From positions 124,001 through 188,000 of the forward strand of contig NZ_BBYA01000012.1 in the NCBI RefSeq assembly GCF_001050275.1: 64,000 bases of DNA, read 5' to 3'. Source of the stretch: Leptolinea tardivitalis. Its GTDB lineage: Bacteria; Chloroflexota; Anaerolineae; Anaerolineales; Anaerolineaceae. This document shows positions 51,385 through 60,806 of this stretch, piece after piece (the first letter of the stretch is position 1; the number at the start of each line of letters is the position of its first letter). The notes under the pieces were generated by a model, which was not told the origin of the DNA, searched no databases, and saw nothing but the letters and a program-made list of their open reading frames with translations. The translations under genes and the position numbers were made by a program.

Positions 51385-52806
51385 ATGACTTTTCAAATTC
51401 ATTTTGGAACAGATGGTTGGCGCGGAGTAATTGCGGAAGACTATACCTTTGATAACGTGAGAAGATGCGCCCAGGGCTACGCAAATTACATGGTTTCTAC
51501 AGGTAACAGTGGGAAGTGGTTTGTGGTAGGTCATGATAAACGATTTGGATCAGAGAACTTCGCCATGGCAGCTGCCGAAGTCCTGGCTGGAAATGGTCTG
51601 AAAGTCTACCTTACTGATGGTGCCACTCCAACTCCTGTAATTGCGTTTTCCGTAGTTCATCGAAAGGCGGCTGGAGCTATCAACATTACCGCTTCGCATA
51701 ATCCACCTACTGACAATGGTTTTAAAGTTCGAAACTTCACCGGTGGTGCCATTGATCCGCAAGGTTTAATTCAAATTGAAAAAGGCATTCCTGATTCTAT
51801 GAATGATGTCAAACGGATGCCAGCTAATGAAGCTCTGGAAAAGGGATTTATCGTTATTTTTGATCCCAAACCGGATTATTTGACTCATCTCAAGGACCTG
51901 ATTGATGTCGAACCGATAAAGAAAGCCGGTTTGAAAATTATCGTCGATACAATGTGGGGAAATGGGGCTGGCTGGTTTACTGAAATTTTGTCGGGTGGAA
52001 AAACTCAAGTGACCGAAATCCACAACACCCGAAATCCATCTTTCCCTGAAATGAAACGGCCGGAGCCAATTCCACCCAATATTAACGTTGGTTTGAAAAC
52101 CACAGTAGATACCCATTCTGATGTATTGATTATCACAGATGGGGATGCAGATCGAGTCGGGATTGGTGATGAAAACGGTAACTTTGTCAACCAATTGCAG
52201 GTTTATGCTCTTCTGGCTTATTACTTATTAAAAATCCGAGGTGAACGCGGTGCCATTGTTCGCACATTGTCCACCACATGTATGCTTGATAAACTCGGAG
52301 AAATTTATAACGTTCCGGTCTATGAAACAGGTGTTGGGTTCAAATATGTTGCCCCAAAAATGACCGAAACCGATGCCATGATTGGCGGTGAAGAATCCGG
52401 TGGATTCGCTTTCAGGGGAAATGTTCCCGAACGCGATGGCATTCTGGCCGGTTTGTATTTTCTTGATCTAATGGTTAAAACTGGCAAAAAACCGACTGAA
52501 TTGATTGATGAATTATATTCCATTGTCGGTCCACATTACTACGATCGTGTTGACCGCAGCTTCTCGGGAGACCGCAAAACCCGCGAAGCAAAGATACTGG
52601 ATGCCAAACCAAAATCCATCGGCGGGCTTGGTGTCGTCAGATTGGATACTACAGATGGATACAAATTTGTGCTGGATGATGGTGGCTGGATGCTTATTCG
52701 CTTCTCCGGCACAGAACCTATCATGCGTGTCTACACTGAGACCACCCATAAAGATAAAGTCCAGGCTATTTTGCAGGATGGGTTGAAAATTGCTGGATTA
52801 TCGTAG
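51385..52806 (+). CDS. Phosphoglucomutase/phosphomannomutase family enzyme
   Basis: 473 residues, alpha-D-phosphohexomutase family. Substrate loop FGTDGWRG, phosphoserine loop [16 protein letters not shown], metal loop [10 protein letters not shown], sugar-recognition GGEESGGF and the phosphate-binding [14 protein letters not shown]. It interconverts sugar 1- and 6-phosphates; glucose versus mannose preference cannot be settled from motifs. AGAGGA lies five bases before the ATG. Confidence 0.93.
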   Translation: MTFQIHFGTDGWRGVIAEDYTFDNVRRCAQGYANYMVSTGNSGKWFVVGHDKRFGSENFAMAAAEVLAGNGLKVYLTDGATPTPVIAFSVVHRKAAGAINITASHNPPTDNGFKVRNFTGGAIDPQGLIQIEKGIPDSMNDVKRMPANEALEKGFIVIFDPKPDYLTHLKDLIDVEPIKKAGLKIIVDTMWGNGAGWFTEILSGGKTQVTEIHNTRNPSFPEMKRPEPIPPNINVGLKTTVDTHSDVLIITDGDADRVGIGDENGNFVNQLQVYALLAYYLLKIRGERGAIVRTLSTTCMLDKLGEIYNVPVYETGVGFKYVAPKMTETDAMIGGEESGGFAFRGNVPERDGILAGLYFLDLMVKTGKKPTELIDELYSIVGPHYYDRVDRSFSGDRKTREAKILDAKPKSIGGLGVVRLDTTDGYKFVLDDGGWMLIRFSGTEPIMRVYTETTHKDKVQAILQDGLKIAGLS

Positions 52807-52812
52807 GTTGTT

Positions 52813-53610
52813 GTGATTATTGATACACATTGCCATCTGAACTTTAACTTATTCGAAGACGATCTTTCCGAAGTACTGGACAGAGCCAGATCGGTGGGTG
52901 TTGGACGGATAGTTGTCCCGGCCACTGATCTGGCAACCAGCTATGAAGCGATTTCGCTTAGCCACAGGATACCGGAAGTATTTGCGGCCGTTGGCATCCA
53001 CCCGAATGATTGCCAGAGTTTCGCTCCTTCAGATATTGAAGAACTTCGTACATTAGCAGGTGATCCTAAAGTAGTAGCCATAGGCGAGATAGGTCTCGAT
53101 ACTTTTCATAAAGATGTGGAACTGGGTCAACAGATAACAGTTTTTCAGGCACAGCTAGATATTGCCATGGAATTAGACCTACCTGTATTAATTCATAATC
53201 GTGATGCAGATGACGCCATTCTCCCCATTCTTGAGAATTGGATACTTATGAGAATCAAGAATGGGAAGAATACGGAAATACCAGGTATTCTGCATGCATT
53301 CAGTTCCTCTATGGCCTTTGCCAGATCAGCATCAGATCTGGGATTTTATTTCGGTGCTGCCGGCCCGATTACGTATAAAAATGCCGATGATAAACGGAAT
53401 ATCTTCCGTTCAATAGACAGGAATAAGGTAGTCCTAGAGACTGATTCACCATTTCTGGCACCCAATCCGAAAAGAGGGAGAAGGAACGAACCAGCTTTTA
53501 CTCAATTTATTGCTAACGAAATGGCTGCAATCTGGGATATTTCGGTTGAAAAAGTTCAAGAAATTACAACAAAAAATGCCGCCAGGATTTTTCAATGGAC
53601 CAATCTGTAA
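52813..53610 (+). CDS. tatD: TatD-family metal-dependent DNase
   Basis: 265 residues, GTG start 7 bases after the previous stop. TIM-barrel amidohydrolase-like metal ligands: IDTHCHLNF, AIGEIGLD, PVLIHNRDAD, GILHAFSSS and LETDSPFLAP. TatD enzymes are 3'-5' exonucleases on DNA/RNA ends. It overlaps the next gene by 16 bases. Confidence 0.93.
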   Translation: MIIDTHCHLNFNLFEDDLSEVLDRARSVGVGRIVVPATDLATSYEAISLSHRIPEVFAAVGIHPNDCQSFAPSDIEELRTLAGDPKVVAIGEIGLDTFHKDVELGQQITVFQAQLDIAMELDLPVLIHNRDADDAILPILENWILMRIKNGKNTEIPGILHAFSSSMAFARSASDLGFYFGAAGPITYKNADDKRNIFRSIDRNKVVLETDSPFLAPNPKRGRRNEPAFTQFIANEMAAIWDISVEKVQEITTKNAARIFQWTNL

Positions 53611-54581
53611 TAATTAACACATCCACCATATTTGACTATGTCCGACCTGACCTTCTTAAGATGGAGGACCTTATCCGGCAACAAATGAAGGAAAGCTATG
53701 TTGACCTGACAAATGCTCTCGAACTACTACTTTCTTCAGGTGGAAAACGAGTCCGGCCAACAATCACAATTCTGGTGGGTAAGTGTCTGAAAGCTGATTA
53801 TCATCGCATCATTACGATGGCTGGATCAATCGAATTGTTACATACTGCTACTCTTGTACATGATGATTTGATCGATGGATCACTTCTCAGACGAGGTTCC
53901 CCTACATTGAATTCAAAATGGTCTGCCGGCGCAACAGTTTTAACTGGTGATTATCTTTTTGCCACAGCAGCCAGACTATCTTCTGAAACCGCTTCGATTG
54001 AAGCATTAAAACTATTTTCGCAAACTCTTCAAACAATCGTAAATGGGGAAGTACGCCAAATGTTCTCACCCCGATGCCTTCCTGGAAGAGAAGAGTACTA
54101 CAAACGTATCTATGCGAAAACAGCATCTCTCTTTGAGACCTCTGCCGCTGTTGCCGGCATAATAAGCGAAGCCGGGAAAGAGACAGTACAGGCGCTGTCA
54201 ACTTTTGGCCGCGAAATTGGCATGGCTTTTCAGATTGCTGATGATATTCTCGATTTCACAGGCGACGAATCTGTCATGGGAAAACCCAAAGGCAGCGATC
54301 TTCGTCAGGGATTAATCACCCTGCCAACACAAATATTCATTGAAGATAATCCGCATCATCCAGTGGTTGAAAAAATTACAACATCAGGTTGCATATCTGA
54401 ATCTGAGGATATCAAAGGATTTATCCAAGAAATCATTGATCGTAATACAATCGAGAAATCCTACTCTATTGCCGATGAATTCATAGAACGCGGTATTAAT
54501 GCTCTTGAGATACTTCCAAATACCATTGAAAAACAAATGCTTATTAGTCTTGTTCAATCACAGGCTCGTCGGAATTTTTAG
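53595..54581 (+). CDS. Polyprenyl (isoprenyl) diphosphate synthase
   Basis: 328 residues, trans-isoprenyl synthase fold. First Asp-rich motif in LVHDDLIDGSLLRRG, second in QIADDILDFTGD. SGGKRVRP binds the isopentenyl diphosphate. It makes long-chain polyprenyl diphosphates, for example for quinone side chains. Product length is not readable. The start overlaps tatD. Confidence 0.93.
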   Translation: MDQSVIINTSTIFDYVRPDLLKMEDLIRQQMKESYVDLTNALELLLSSGGKRVRPTITILVGKCLKADYHRIITMAGSIELLHTATLVHDDLIDGSLLRRGSPTLNSKWSAGATVLTGDYLFATAARLSSETASIEALKLFSQTLQTIVNGEVRQMFSPRCLPGREEYYKRIYAKTASLFETSAAVAGIISEAGKETVQALSTFGREIGMAFQIADDILDFTGDESVMGKPKGSDLRQGLITLPTQIFIEDNPHHPVVEKITTSGCISESEDIKGFIQEIIDRNTIEKSYSIADEFIERGINALEILPNTIEKQMLISLVQSQARRNF

Positions 54582-54650
54582 CGTTTTTAAACATCATTTG
54601 ATTGCTTTTTATAGTCTTTGATAAAACTTGCGAGAGTTTGATAGAAAAAG

Positions 54651-54695
54651 ACCATCATTATTTACCTTTGACAACAAGGTTGATGATGGTTTTTT
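54651..54695 (+). terminator. Terminator-like hairpin ending exactly at the carboxyltransferase start codon
   Basis: ACCATCAT pairs with ATGATGGT and the inner ACCTT with AAGGT around TGACAAC, followed by TTTTT and then directly ATG. It may simply end the upstream operon, or be a 5' regulatory hairpin of the carboxylase mRNA, since its AAGGT arm is the only ribosome-site-like sequence. A weak promoter (TTGATA 54618-54623, TAGAAA 54642-54647) would start transcription at the hairpin. Confidence 0.7.
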
Positions 54696-56243
54696 ATGGA
54701 AAATAAGAAAATACATTCATTCAATGAGAGAAGATCTTCTGCTTTAAACGGCGGCGGATTATCACAAATTGAAAAACAACATTCTCGTGGAAAGCTTACA
54801 GCTCGCGAGCGGATTGAGAAACTTCTCGATCCGGGCTCCTTTGTTGAGACTGGAATGTATGTAACCCATCATGCCACGGGTTTTGGAATGGAAAATCAAC
54901 ATCCCTACACAGATGGAGTAGTCACCGGATGGGGAAAAATTGATAACCGGCTGGTATACATTTTTGCCCAGGATTTCACAATTTTAGGCGGTTCTCTGGG
55001 AGAAGCGCATGGCAGGAAAATTGCCTATTTAATGGATCTCGCATACCAGAATGGAGCACCAATAATCGGACTGAATGATTCTGGTGGAGCTCGAATTCAA
55101 GAAGGCGTGGCGTCTCTGGATGCTTATGGAGAGATTTTTTTTAGAAATACAAGAGCGTCCGGAGTCATTCCCCAGATATCCATAATTCTTGGGCCGACCG
55201 CCGGTGGTTCTGTATATTCACCAGGAATAAATGACTTCATTTTCATGGTAGAAAAAACCTCGAACATGTTTATTACCGGTCCAGAAGTGATTAAAGCGGT
55301 AACTCATGAAGAAATTGATTTTGAATCACTTGGTGGTTCGTCTGTCCATAGCGAAAAGAGTGGAGTAGCTCACTTTTCCGCAGACAATGAAGAAGTTGCT
55401 TTTTTGCAGGTTCGTGAATTATTATCTTATTTACCACAGAATAACCTCTCCTCACCACCAATAATTCATTCCTCAGATGATCCTAAACGACAGCTTCCAG
55501 AAATCAATAATCTGATTCCCGATGATCCGCAAATTCCTTATGAAATTCGGGATGTTATAAGTTTAATTGCAGATGATGGTAATTTTTTCGAAGTCCAAAG
55601 TGACTATGCGCAAAATATCGTCATCGGTTTTTCTCGATTGAACGGTAAGTCCGTTGGGTTTGTTGCCAATCAACCCAATCATCTGGCCGGCGTTTTGGAT
55701 ATTAATGCCTCTGATAAGGCAGCCAGGTTTATCCGTTTCTGTGATGCCTTCCATATACCTTTGATAACGCTTGTCGATACCCCGGGATTCCTCCCAGGGA
55801 GTGATCAGGAACACAATGGCATCATTCGGCATGGAGCAAAGTTGATTTATGCCTATGCTGAAGCTACTGTTCCAAAAATCGCCCTCATTTTACGGAAGGC
55901 GTATGGCGGAGCATATATTGTCATGTCTTCCAAACAATTGAAATGTGACTATAACCTTGCATGGCCACAGGCTGAAATTGCCGTAATGGGTCCTGAAGGT
56001 GCCGTCAAAATAATTTTTCGGAAGGATATTCAAGAATCTCCAAACCCCAAAAAGTCTGCTGAAGAAAAAACGCGGCTTTTTCGAGAGGAATTCGCCAATC
56101 CGTATCAAGCAGCCTCTCGTGGATCTGTAGATGATGTCATCCTTCCTGAACAAACTCGTCAGCGAATAATTGAAGTGCTCGAATCACTTCACGAAAAACG
56201 CCAGGAAACCCCGGCAAGAAAGCACGGAAATATTCCGCTTTAG
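54696..56243 (+). CDS. Acyl-CoA (propionyl/acetyl-CoA) carboxylase, carboxyltransferase subunit
   Basis: 515 residues, the usual length of PccB/AccD-type subunits. N-terminal RGKLTARERIEKLLDPGSF, the FAQDFTILGGSLGE segment, oxyanion-hole loops GLNDSGGARIQEGV and VDTPGFLPGSDQEHNGII, and RKAYGGAYIVMSSK are all typical. It transfers carboxyl from biotin to acyl-CoA. No ordinary ribosome site precedes the ATG, which follows the hairpin's T-run. Genes for biotin carboxylase and biotin carrier follow. Confidence 0.94.
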   Translation: MENKKIHSFNERRSSALNGGGLSQIEKQHSRGKLTARERIEKLLDPGSFVETGMYVTHHATGFGMENQHPYTDGVVTGWGKIDNRLVYIFAQDFTILGGSLGEAHGRKIAYLMDLAYQNGAPIIGLNDSGGARIQEGVASLDAYGEIFFRNTRASGVIPQISIILGPTAGGSVYSPGINDFIFMVEKTSNMFITGPEVIKAVTHEEIDFESLGGSSVHSEKSGVAHFSADNEEVAFLQVRELLSYLPQNNLSSPPIIHSSDDPKRQLPEINNLIPDDPQIPYEIRDVISLIADDGNFFEVQSDYAQNIVIGFSRLNGKSVGFVANQPNHLAGVLDINASDKAARFIRFCDAFHIPLITLVDTPGFLPGSDQEHNGIIRHGAKLIYAYAEATVPKIALILRKAYGGAYIVMSSKQLKCDYNLAWPQAEIAVMGPEGAVKIIFRKDIQESPNPKKSAEEKTRLFREEFANPYQAASRGSVDDVILPEQTRQRIIEVLESLHEKRQETPARKHGNIPL

Positions 56244-56255
56244 GTAGATTTATCT

Positions 56256-57740
56256 ATGAGAGTCTTGGTGGCCAATCGGGGTGAAATCGCTTTACGCATT
56301 CTGCGGACTTGCCGAGAAATGGGTCTGACTGGAATCGCCGTATTTTCAGATGCAGATAGGGAATCACTCCCCGTCCGATATGCAGACGAAGCCATCTATA
56401 TAGGTAAGTCGCCATCGGCTGAAAGTTATTTGAATATTCATAAAATTTTACAGGCAGCCAAAGATACTGGAGCAAACGCAATACATCCCGGTTATGGATT
56501 TCTCTCTGAAAATTCAATGTTTGCCCGTATGGTAGAAGAAGCTGGCCTGATTTTTATTGGTCCAAGATCACAAACAATTGAACTTACGGGTGATAAATTA
56601 GCCGCCCGCCGGATTGCCCGACAGGCAGGTTTACCCGTGTTGCCAGGTCCAGACCAACCGATTCAAGATGAGATTCCCTCCACTCTTAGACAAAATATCA
56701 CATTCCCGGTTTTGATTAAAGCAGTGGCTGGAGGTGGAGGAAAAGGTATCCGTTTAGCCAATGATGAAGCTGAACTAGAAGAAATGCTCTCGTCTGCCCG
56801 TCAGGAAGCTTTGAAATCGTTTGGAGATGATACAGTTTATCTTGAACCATTGGTTCAAAAAGCACGCCATATCGAAGTACAGATTATTGGTGATGGAAAT
56901 GGAAATATACTCTGCCTGGGTGATCGTGAGTGTTCCATTCAACGCCGTCGTCAAAAATTGATTGAAGAAGCTCCTGCGCCAGATTTAAGCCCGGCGCTAC
57001 GCAATCATCTGTACGAATCTGCTTTACAAATGGGGAAAGCCCTAAATTATCGCAGCCTTGGAACAGTGGAATTCCTGGTTGATGATAGGAACGATTTTTA
57101 TTTCATTGAGATCAATCCTCGTATTCAGGTGGAACATCCGATTACTGAAATGGTAACCGGTCTTGATCTGGTAAGAGCTCAGCTTCAGCTCGCGAAAGGA
57201 GAACCGCTACAATTTTCTCAGGAGGATATTATCACCCGGGGTTCAGCGATTGAAGCTCGAATAATCGCTGAAGATCCGGATAATGGTTTCCTACCGGTTA
57301 CTGGCGAGATATCTTACATTCGTGAATCCGGCGGTCCAGGGATCAGAATCGATTCTGCTCTTTATCCAGGTCTGGTTATTACCCCAGAATATGATTCTTT
57401 GCTTGCCAAAGTCGCTGCATATGCAGAAGATAGGAACCTGGCTATCCGTCGATTACGCAGAGCCCTAAAAGAATTCGAAGTCGGTGGATTATCCACAGAT
57501 ATTGATTTTCTTATCCAAATCATCGATTCTGAACCTTTTCTTCAAGGTCGTGCAACAACTACATATGTAGATACCTTCCAACCGATTCCGTCAATTAATG
57601 ATGAAACCTTTGAAATGGATCTGGCATTAACCGTAGCCATGATCGAACATAATAAAATTCACAATAGAAATAAATCCGAAGAGAATTCTGATGGTTTTAG
57701 TTATTGGAAATTTCAAGCGTGGAAAGAACAAATGCGATGA
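56256..57740 (+). CDS. accC: Biotin carboxylase subunit
   Basis: 494 residues, ATP-grasp. VLVANRGEIALRILRTCRE, the glycine-rich AVAGGGGKGIRLA loop, HIEVQIIGDGNG, DRECSIQRRRQKLIEEAP and FIEINPRIQVEHPITEMVTG match biotin carboxylases. It carboxylates biotin on the carrier protein with ATP and bicarbonate. The C-terminal 40 residues beyond the core are an extension ending in NRNKSEENSDG-type polar sequence. Confidence 0.95.
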   Translation: MRVLVANRGEIALRILRTCREMGLTGIAVFSDADRESLPVRYADEAIYIGKSPSAESYLNIHKILQAAKDTGANAIHPGYGFLSENSMFARMVEEAGLIFIGPRSQTIELTGDKLAARRIARQAGLPVLPGPDQPIQDEIPSTLRQNITFPVLIKAVAGGGGKGIRLANDEAELEEMLSSARQEALKSFGDDTVYLEPLVQKARHIEVQIIGDGNGNILCLGDRECSIQRRRQKLIEEAPAPDLSPALRNHLYESALQMGKALNYRSLGTVEFLVDDRNDFYFIEINPRIQVEHPITEMVTGLDLVRAQLQLAKGEPLQFSQEDIITRGSAIEARIIAEDPDNGFLPVTGEISYIRESGGPGIRIDSALYPGLVITPEYDSLLAKVAAYAEDRNLAIRRLRRALKEFEVGGLSTDIDFLIQIIDSEPFLQGRATTTYVDTFQPIPSINDETFEMDLALTVAMIEHNKIHNRNKSEENSDGFSYWKFQAWKEQMR

Positions 57741-57767
57741 CCTTTTGGTCAGAGTGTAGAGGAAAAA

Positions 57768-58274
57768 ATGGCACTTTATAATGTTTACATTGGCTCAAAA
57801 GAATATCAGGTTGAAATATCTGATAATCAATCAAAAGTGAATGGAAAAACTATTCAAGCTGGTCTTCGAGAATTACGCGAAAAAGGTTTCTTTATTCTTC
57901 AAAACGGAGTTCGTCATCGTGAAGTCTATGTGCATTCTGAAGGTAAGAATCAATACGCCATAAACACAAATGGTCGTTTTGCAGTAGCAAGAGTGGAAAA
58001 AAAGAATGATTTTTCCACGAGAAAAGCAATTCCGGCATCCTCAGGGTCCATATCGGCACCAATTTCAGGCATTGTTGTAGCTGTTAACATACGGGTTGGC
58101 GATAAAGTGTCAGAAGGAGAAACTCTTCTGATCCTGGAATCAATGAAAATGCAAATGATGATCAAATCACCCTGCACAGGATCTGTACTTTCTGTTGATG
58201 TTAAACCAGGTTCCCAGGTGAAAAAAGGAGAAACATTAATCAGGTTGAAAGAAACAAAGCAGCAAATCATGTAA
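57768..58274 (+). CDS. Biotin carboxyl carrier protein
   Basis: 168 residues. The C-terminal biotinyl domain carries the biotin Lys K127 in LILESMKMQMM; the N-terminal 90 residues form a variable BT-like domain. AGAGGAA precedes the ATG. It completes the three-subunit acyl-CoA carboxylase. Confidence 0.93.
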   Translation: MALYNVYIGSKEYQVEISDNQSKVNGKTIQAGLRELREKGFFILQNGVRHREVYVHSEGKNQYAINTNGRFAVARVEKKNDFSTRKAIPASSGSISAPISGIVVAVNIRVGDKVSEGETLLILESMKMQMMIKSPCTGSVLSVDVKPGSQVKKGETLIRLKETKQQIM

Positions 58275-58388
58275 TAAATCGGCAGACTGTTTTGTCTTTT
58301 TCGATCTCCAGTCTCATTGTCCTTTTTCAGTAGAACAAACCAGATGATATTGGATCTGGTAATTTTTTGATGAAATCCTTAAATTCTA

Positions 58389-58416
58389 TTGACATATAGC
58401 ATTGTTGGTGTATACT
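58389..58416 (+). promoter_or_regulatory. Promoter of the lysW operon
   Basis: A perfect TTGACA (58389-58394) and TATACT (58411-58416) are 16 bp apart. The predicted start is about 58423, some 185 nt before lysW. The 114 bases before this box, after the carrier-protein gene, show nothing else. Confidence 0.8.
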
Positions 58417-58426
58417 AGTTTTCAAT

Positions 58427-58507
58427 ATGTTCACGAAATCATTTGTTTTCACCCCGCTCAAGAAGCGAAGCTCAAAGATCAACCCCTCGGGAGAGAGGTC
58501 ATTTTGA
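58427..58507 (+). CDS. Candidate Lys/Arg-rich leader peptide of the lysW operon
   Basis: A 26-codon frame begins about 4 bases after the predicted transcription start, so it would be leaderless. It contains four Lys (K4, K12, K13, K17) and two Arg (R14, R24), with a K-K-R run at 58460-58468. Its last codons overlap a segment able to pair with the 5' arm of the terminator at 58546-58577. These traits fit a ribosome-stalling attenuator, but translation is not shown. Confidence 0.45.
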   Translation: MFTKSFVFTPLKKRSSKINPSGERSF

Positions 58508-58555
58508 CTTAAGGTGAGACAGTAATATCTGCAAGTACACCAATCAAAATCCCTC
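58493..58555 (+). promoter_or_regulatory. Candidate antiterminator pairing in the lysW leader
   Basis: GAGAGG-UC-AUUUU (58493-58505) can pair with AAAAUCCCUC (58546-58555), giving 10 base pairs with two small bulges. This would take the 5' arm away from the terminator. The same GAGAGG can instead pair with ACCCCTC (58482-58488). Confidence 0.4.
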
Positions 58556-58577
58556 CGAACCCGGAGGGATTTTTTTA
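58546..58577 (+). terminator. Intrinsic terminator between the lysW promoter and lysW
   Basis: AAAATCCCTCCG and CGGAGGGATTTT enclose a 4-nt loop and run into TTTTTATTC. It lies after the promoter and before the first gene, so it must be regulated for the operon to be expressed. Confidence 0.9.
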
Positions 58578-58607
58578 TTCTTTTTTCGTCATAAAAGGAG
58601 ATTGAAA

Positions 58608-58784
58608 ATGTCTACAGAAATTATTGCGAATTGCCCTGAATGTGATGCCGAACTCACCCTCATTGATGTAATGGAAGGTGAAATCATTGTTTGTTCCGAT
58701 TGTGGTGTTGACCTGGAACTTGTCAGTCTTGAGCCACTTACTCTGGAACTCGCACCTATGGAACAGGAAGACTGGGGAGAATAA
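58608..58784 (+). CDS. lysW: LysW amino-group carrier protein
   Basis: 58 residues, ATG after AAAAGGAGA. The zinc ribbon Cys are C9, C12, C29 and C32 (CPEC, CSDC). The C terminus is EDWGE, the hallmark of LysW, whose last Glu side chain is linked to the amino group of aminoadipate or glutamate. It then carries the intermediate through lysX, lysY, lysZ, lysJ and lysK. The protein is strongly acidic, as expected. Confidence 0.96.
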   Translation: MSTEIIANCPECDAELTLIDVMEGEIIVCSDCGVDLELVSLEPLTLELAPMEQEDWGE

Positions 58785-58786
58785 TC

Positions 58787-59749
58787 ATGTCAGCCGTGAA
58801 AACATCAAAGTCAATGAAAATTGGGGTTTTACTTTCTCGTATCCGGGTGGAAGAAAAATGGCTTCTGACAAATCTGGAAAAACGAGGAGTTGACTTTGAT
58901 CGAATCGAAGATGGCAACATCCAGATGGATATCACCAATCCCGATAACTGGATGAAATATGACGCTGTACTGGAACGTTCATTATCATTCACGCGCGGTC
59001 TCTATGCCACATCCATTCTGAATTCCTGGGGAATTCCTACTGTCAATATGGCTTCCGTCGCTCAGGTATGCGGTGACAAACTGGCCACCACCAGTGTACT
59101 GGCGAAAGCAGGTGTACCTCAACCAAAAGTCAAAGTGGCCTTCACGCCAGAGGCAGCACTCGAAGCCATTGAGGAAATGGGTTACCCTGTAGTGATGAAA
59201 CCTGTGGTTGGCTCATGGGGCCGTCTTCTATCCAAAATCAATGATCGTGATGCAGCAGAAGCAATTCTCGAACATAAAGATACTCTGGGTTCTTTCCAAC
59301 ATTCTGTTTTCTATATTCAGGAATACATCAAAAAACCTGGCCGCGATATCCGTGCGATGGTTGTAGGCGATCAGACGATTTGTGCCATTTATCGCACATC
59401 ATCCCATTGGATCACCAATACCGCCCGCGGCGGTCAGGGAGAAGTATGCCCGGTCACACCAGAATTACATTCCATTTGTCAGGCAGCAGCAAACGCTGTC
59501 GGCGGTGGTGTACTGGCTGTTGATGTTCTGGAAGATGAAAACAACGGTTTGCTGGTAAATGAAGTGAACCATACTATGGAATTTCACACTCTGGCACCCG
59601 TCACCGGTATTGACATTGCGGGTGTGATCATCGACTATACGCTCAATACAGCCCGCGGGCTGGCCCAATCCCCAATAAAGATCAAACCGGCAGAAAGTCA
59701 TCTGCCCATTAATTTAGCCGCATATCCCCTTTATACAGTAGGTGCCTGA
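58787..59749 (+). CDS. lysX: LysW-substrate ligase (RimK-type ATP-grasp)
   Basis: 320 residues. ATP-grasp features: [38 protein letters not shown] and the Mg-binding [12 protein letters not shown]. It attaches the amino group of aminoadipate (LysX) or glutamate (ArgX) to the LysW C-terminal Glu. NTARGGQ occurs in the substrate loop, as in LysX proteins, but specificity is not certain. It starts two bases after lysW and overlaps the lysY region. Confidence 0.93.
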   Translation: MSAVKTSKSMKIGVLLSRIRVEEKWLLTNLEKRGVDFDRIEDGNIQMDITNPDNWMKYDAVLERSLSFTRGLYATSILNSWGIPTVNMASVAQVCGDKLATTSVLAKAGVPQPKVKVAFTPEAALEAIEEMGYPVVMKPVVGSWGRLLSKINDRDAAEAILEHKDTLGSFQHSVFYIQEYIKKPGRDIRAMVVGDQTICAIYRTSSHWITNTARGGQGEVCPVTPELHSICQAAANAVGGGVLAVDVLEDENNGLLVNEVNHTMEFHTLAPVTGIDIAGVIIDYTLNTARGLAQSPIKIKPAESHLPINLAAYPLYTVGA

Positions 59750-59750
59750 A

Positions 59751-60782
59751 ATGAAAGTTTCTATTATTGGCGGTTCTGGTTACGCCGGCGGTGAGCTTCT
59801 CCGCTTACTTCTCAACCATCCGGATGTTGAGGTATTCCAGGCAACTTCGGAAAGTCACCTTGGAGAATATGTTTACCAGCAACATCCCAACTTACGCAAA
59901 CAGACCAAATTAAAATTCACTTCCCGCCAGGTTCTTGAACCGTGTGATGTCTTGTTCCTTGCCTTACCCCACGGAGAAGCCCAGAAAAACATTGACCAAT
60001 ATGCTGGATTGGCTCCAAAAATTGTCGATCTCTCTGCAGATTTTCGTCTGCACGATCAAACCTTGTATAAAAAATACTATGAGAGCGATCACCTTGCTCC
60101 AGCCTGGGTTGAAAAATTTGTATACGGACTTCCTGAACTACACCGCTCAGAAATGAACACAGCTTCTTATATCAGCGGTGTCGGTTGTAATGCTACGGCC
60201 AGTATTCTCTCTCTTTACGTAGGGATCAAATATGGTTTTCTCGATACAACCCAACCGATATTCGTTGAAATAAAAGTCGGTTCCTCAGAAGGTGGAGCAT
60301 CTGCCAACCCCGGGTCTCATCACCCTGAAAGAAGCAATGTCATCCGCACCTTTGCTCCCTATGGCCACCGCCATACTGCTGAGGTTATGCAGGAACTTGG
60401 TTTAAGCAATGTTCACCTGACCATGACATCTGTGGATCTGGTTAGAGGTGCTCTTGCTGCCGCCCACGGTTTTGTCAAACCGGGTGTTACAGAAAAAGAT
60501 ATCTGGAAGGCTTATCGGGAATGGTCAGAATCAGAGCCCTTCATACGCCTGGTGAAAGATCGCCGCGGCATCTACCGCGTACCAGAACCGAAGATTCTGG
60601 CTGGAACCAATTATGCCGATGTCGGATTTGATCTTGACCCGGATACCGGTCATTTCATCGGTATGGCAGCCATTGATAACCTCATGAAAGGCGCTTCCGG
60701 GACAGCCGTTCAAGCTATGAACCTTATCTGTGGATTCGAAGAAACTTCCGGTCTTGGCTTCTGCGGATTACACCCCATCTAA
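59751..60782 (+). CDS. lysY: LysW-aminoadipyl/glutamyl-phosphate reductase (ArgC family)
   Basis: 343 residues from the ATG at 59751 (TAGGTG upstream); a GTG at 59742 is also in frame. N-terminal NADP loop VSIIGGSGYAGGELLRLL, active-site Cys in GVGCNATAS, and HPERSN / GRHTAEV-type segments (here APYGHRHTAEVMQ). It reduces the acyl phosphate on LysW to the semialdehyde. Confidence 0.94.
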   Translation: MKVSIIGGSGYAGGELLRLLLNHPDVEVFQATSESHLGEYVYQQHPNLRKQTKLKFTSRQVLEPCDVLFLALPHGEAQKNIDQYAGLAPKIVDLSADFRLHDQTLYKKYYESDHLAPAWVEKFVYGLPELHRSEMNTASYISGVGCNATASILSLYVGIKYGFLDTTQPIFVEIKVGSSEGGASANPGSHHPERSNVIRTFAPYGHRHTAEVMQELGLSNVHLTMTSVDLVRGALAAAHGFVKPGVTEKDIWKAYREWSESEPFIRLVKDRRGIYRVPEPKILAGTNYADVGFDLDPDTGHFIGMAAIDNLMKGASGTAVQAMNLICGFEETSGLGFCGLHPI

Positions 60783-60806
60783 GTCAATGGAGAATTTGTA
60801 AACATT

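Noticed and set aside
58423-58577. Known lysine riboswitch or T-box upstream of lysW
   Set aside because: The leader lacks the L-box core and the T-box sequence (GGTGGNACCGCG-type); a leader peptide with antiterminator pairing explains the features better, though a new riboswitch class is not excluded.
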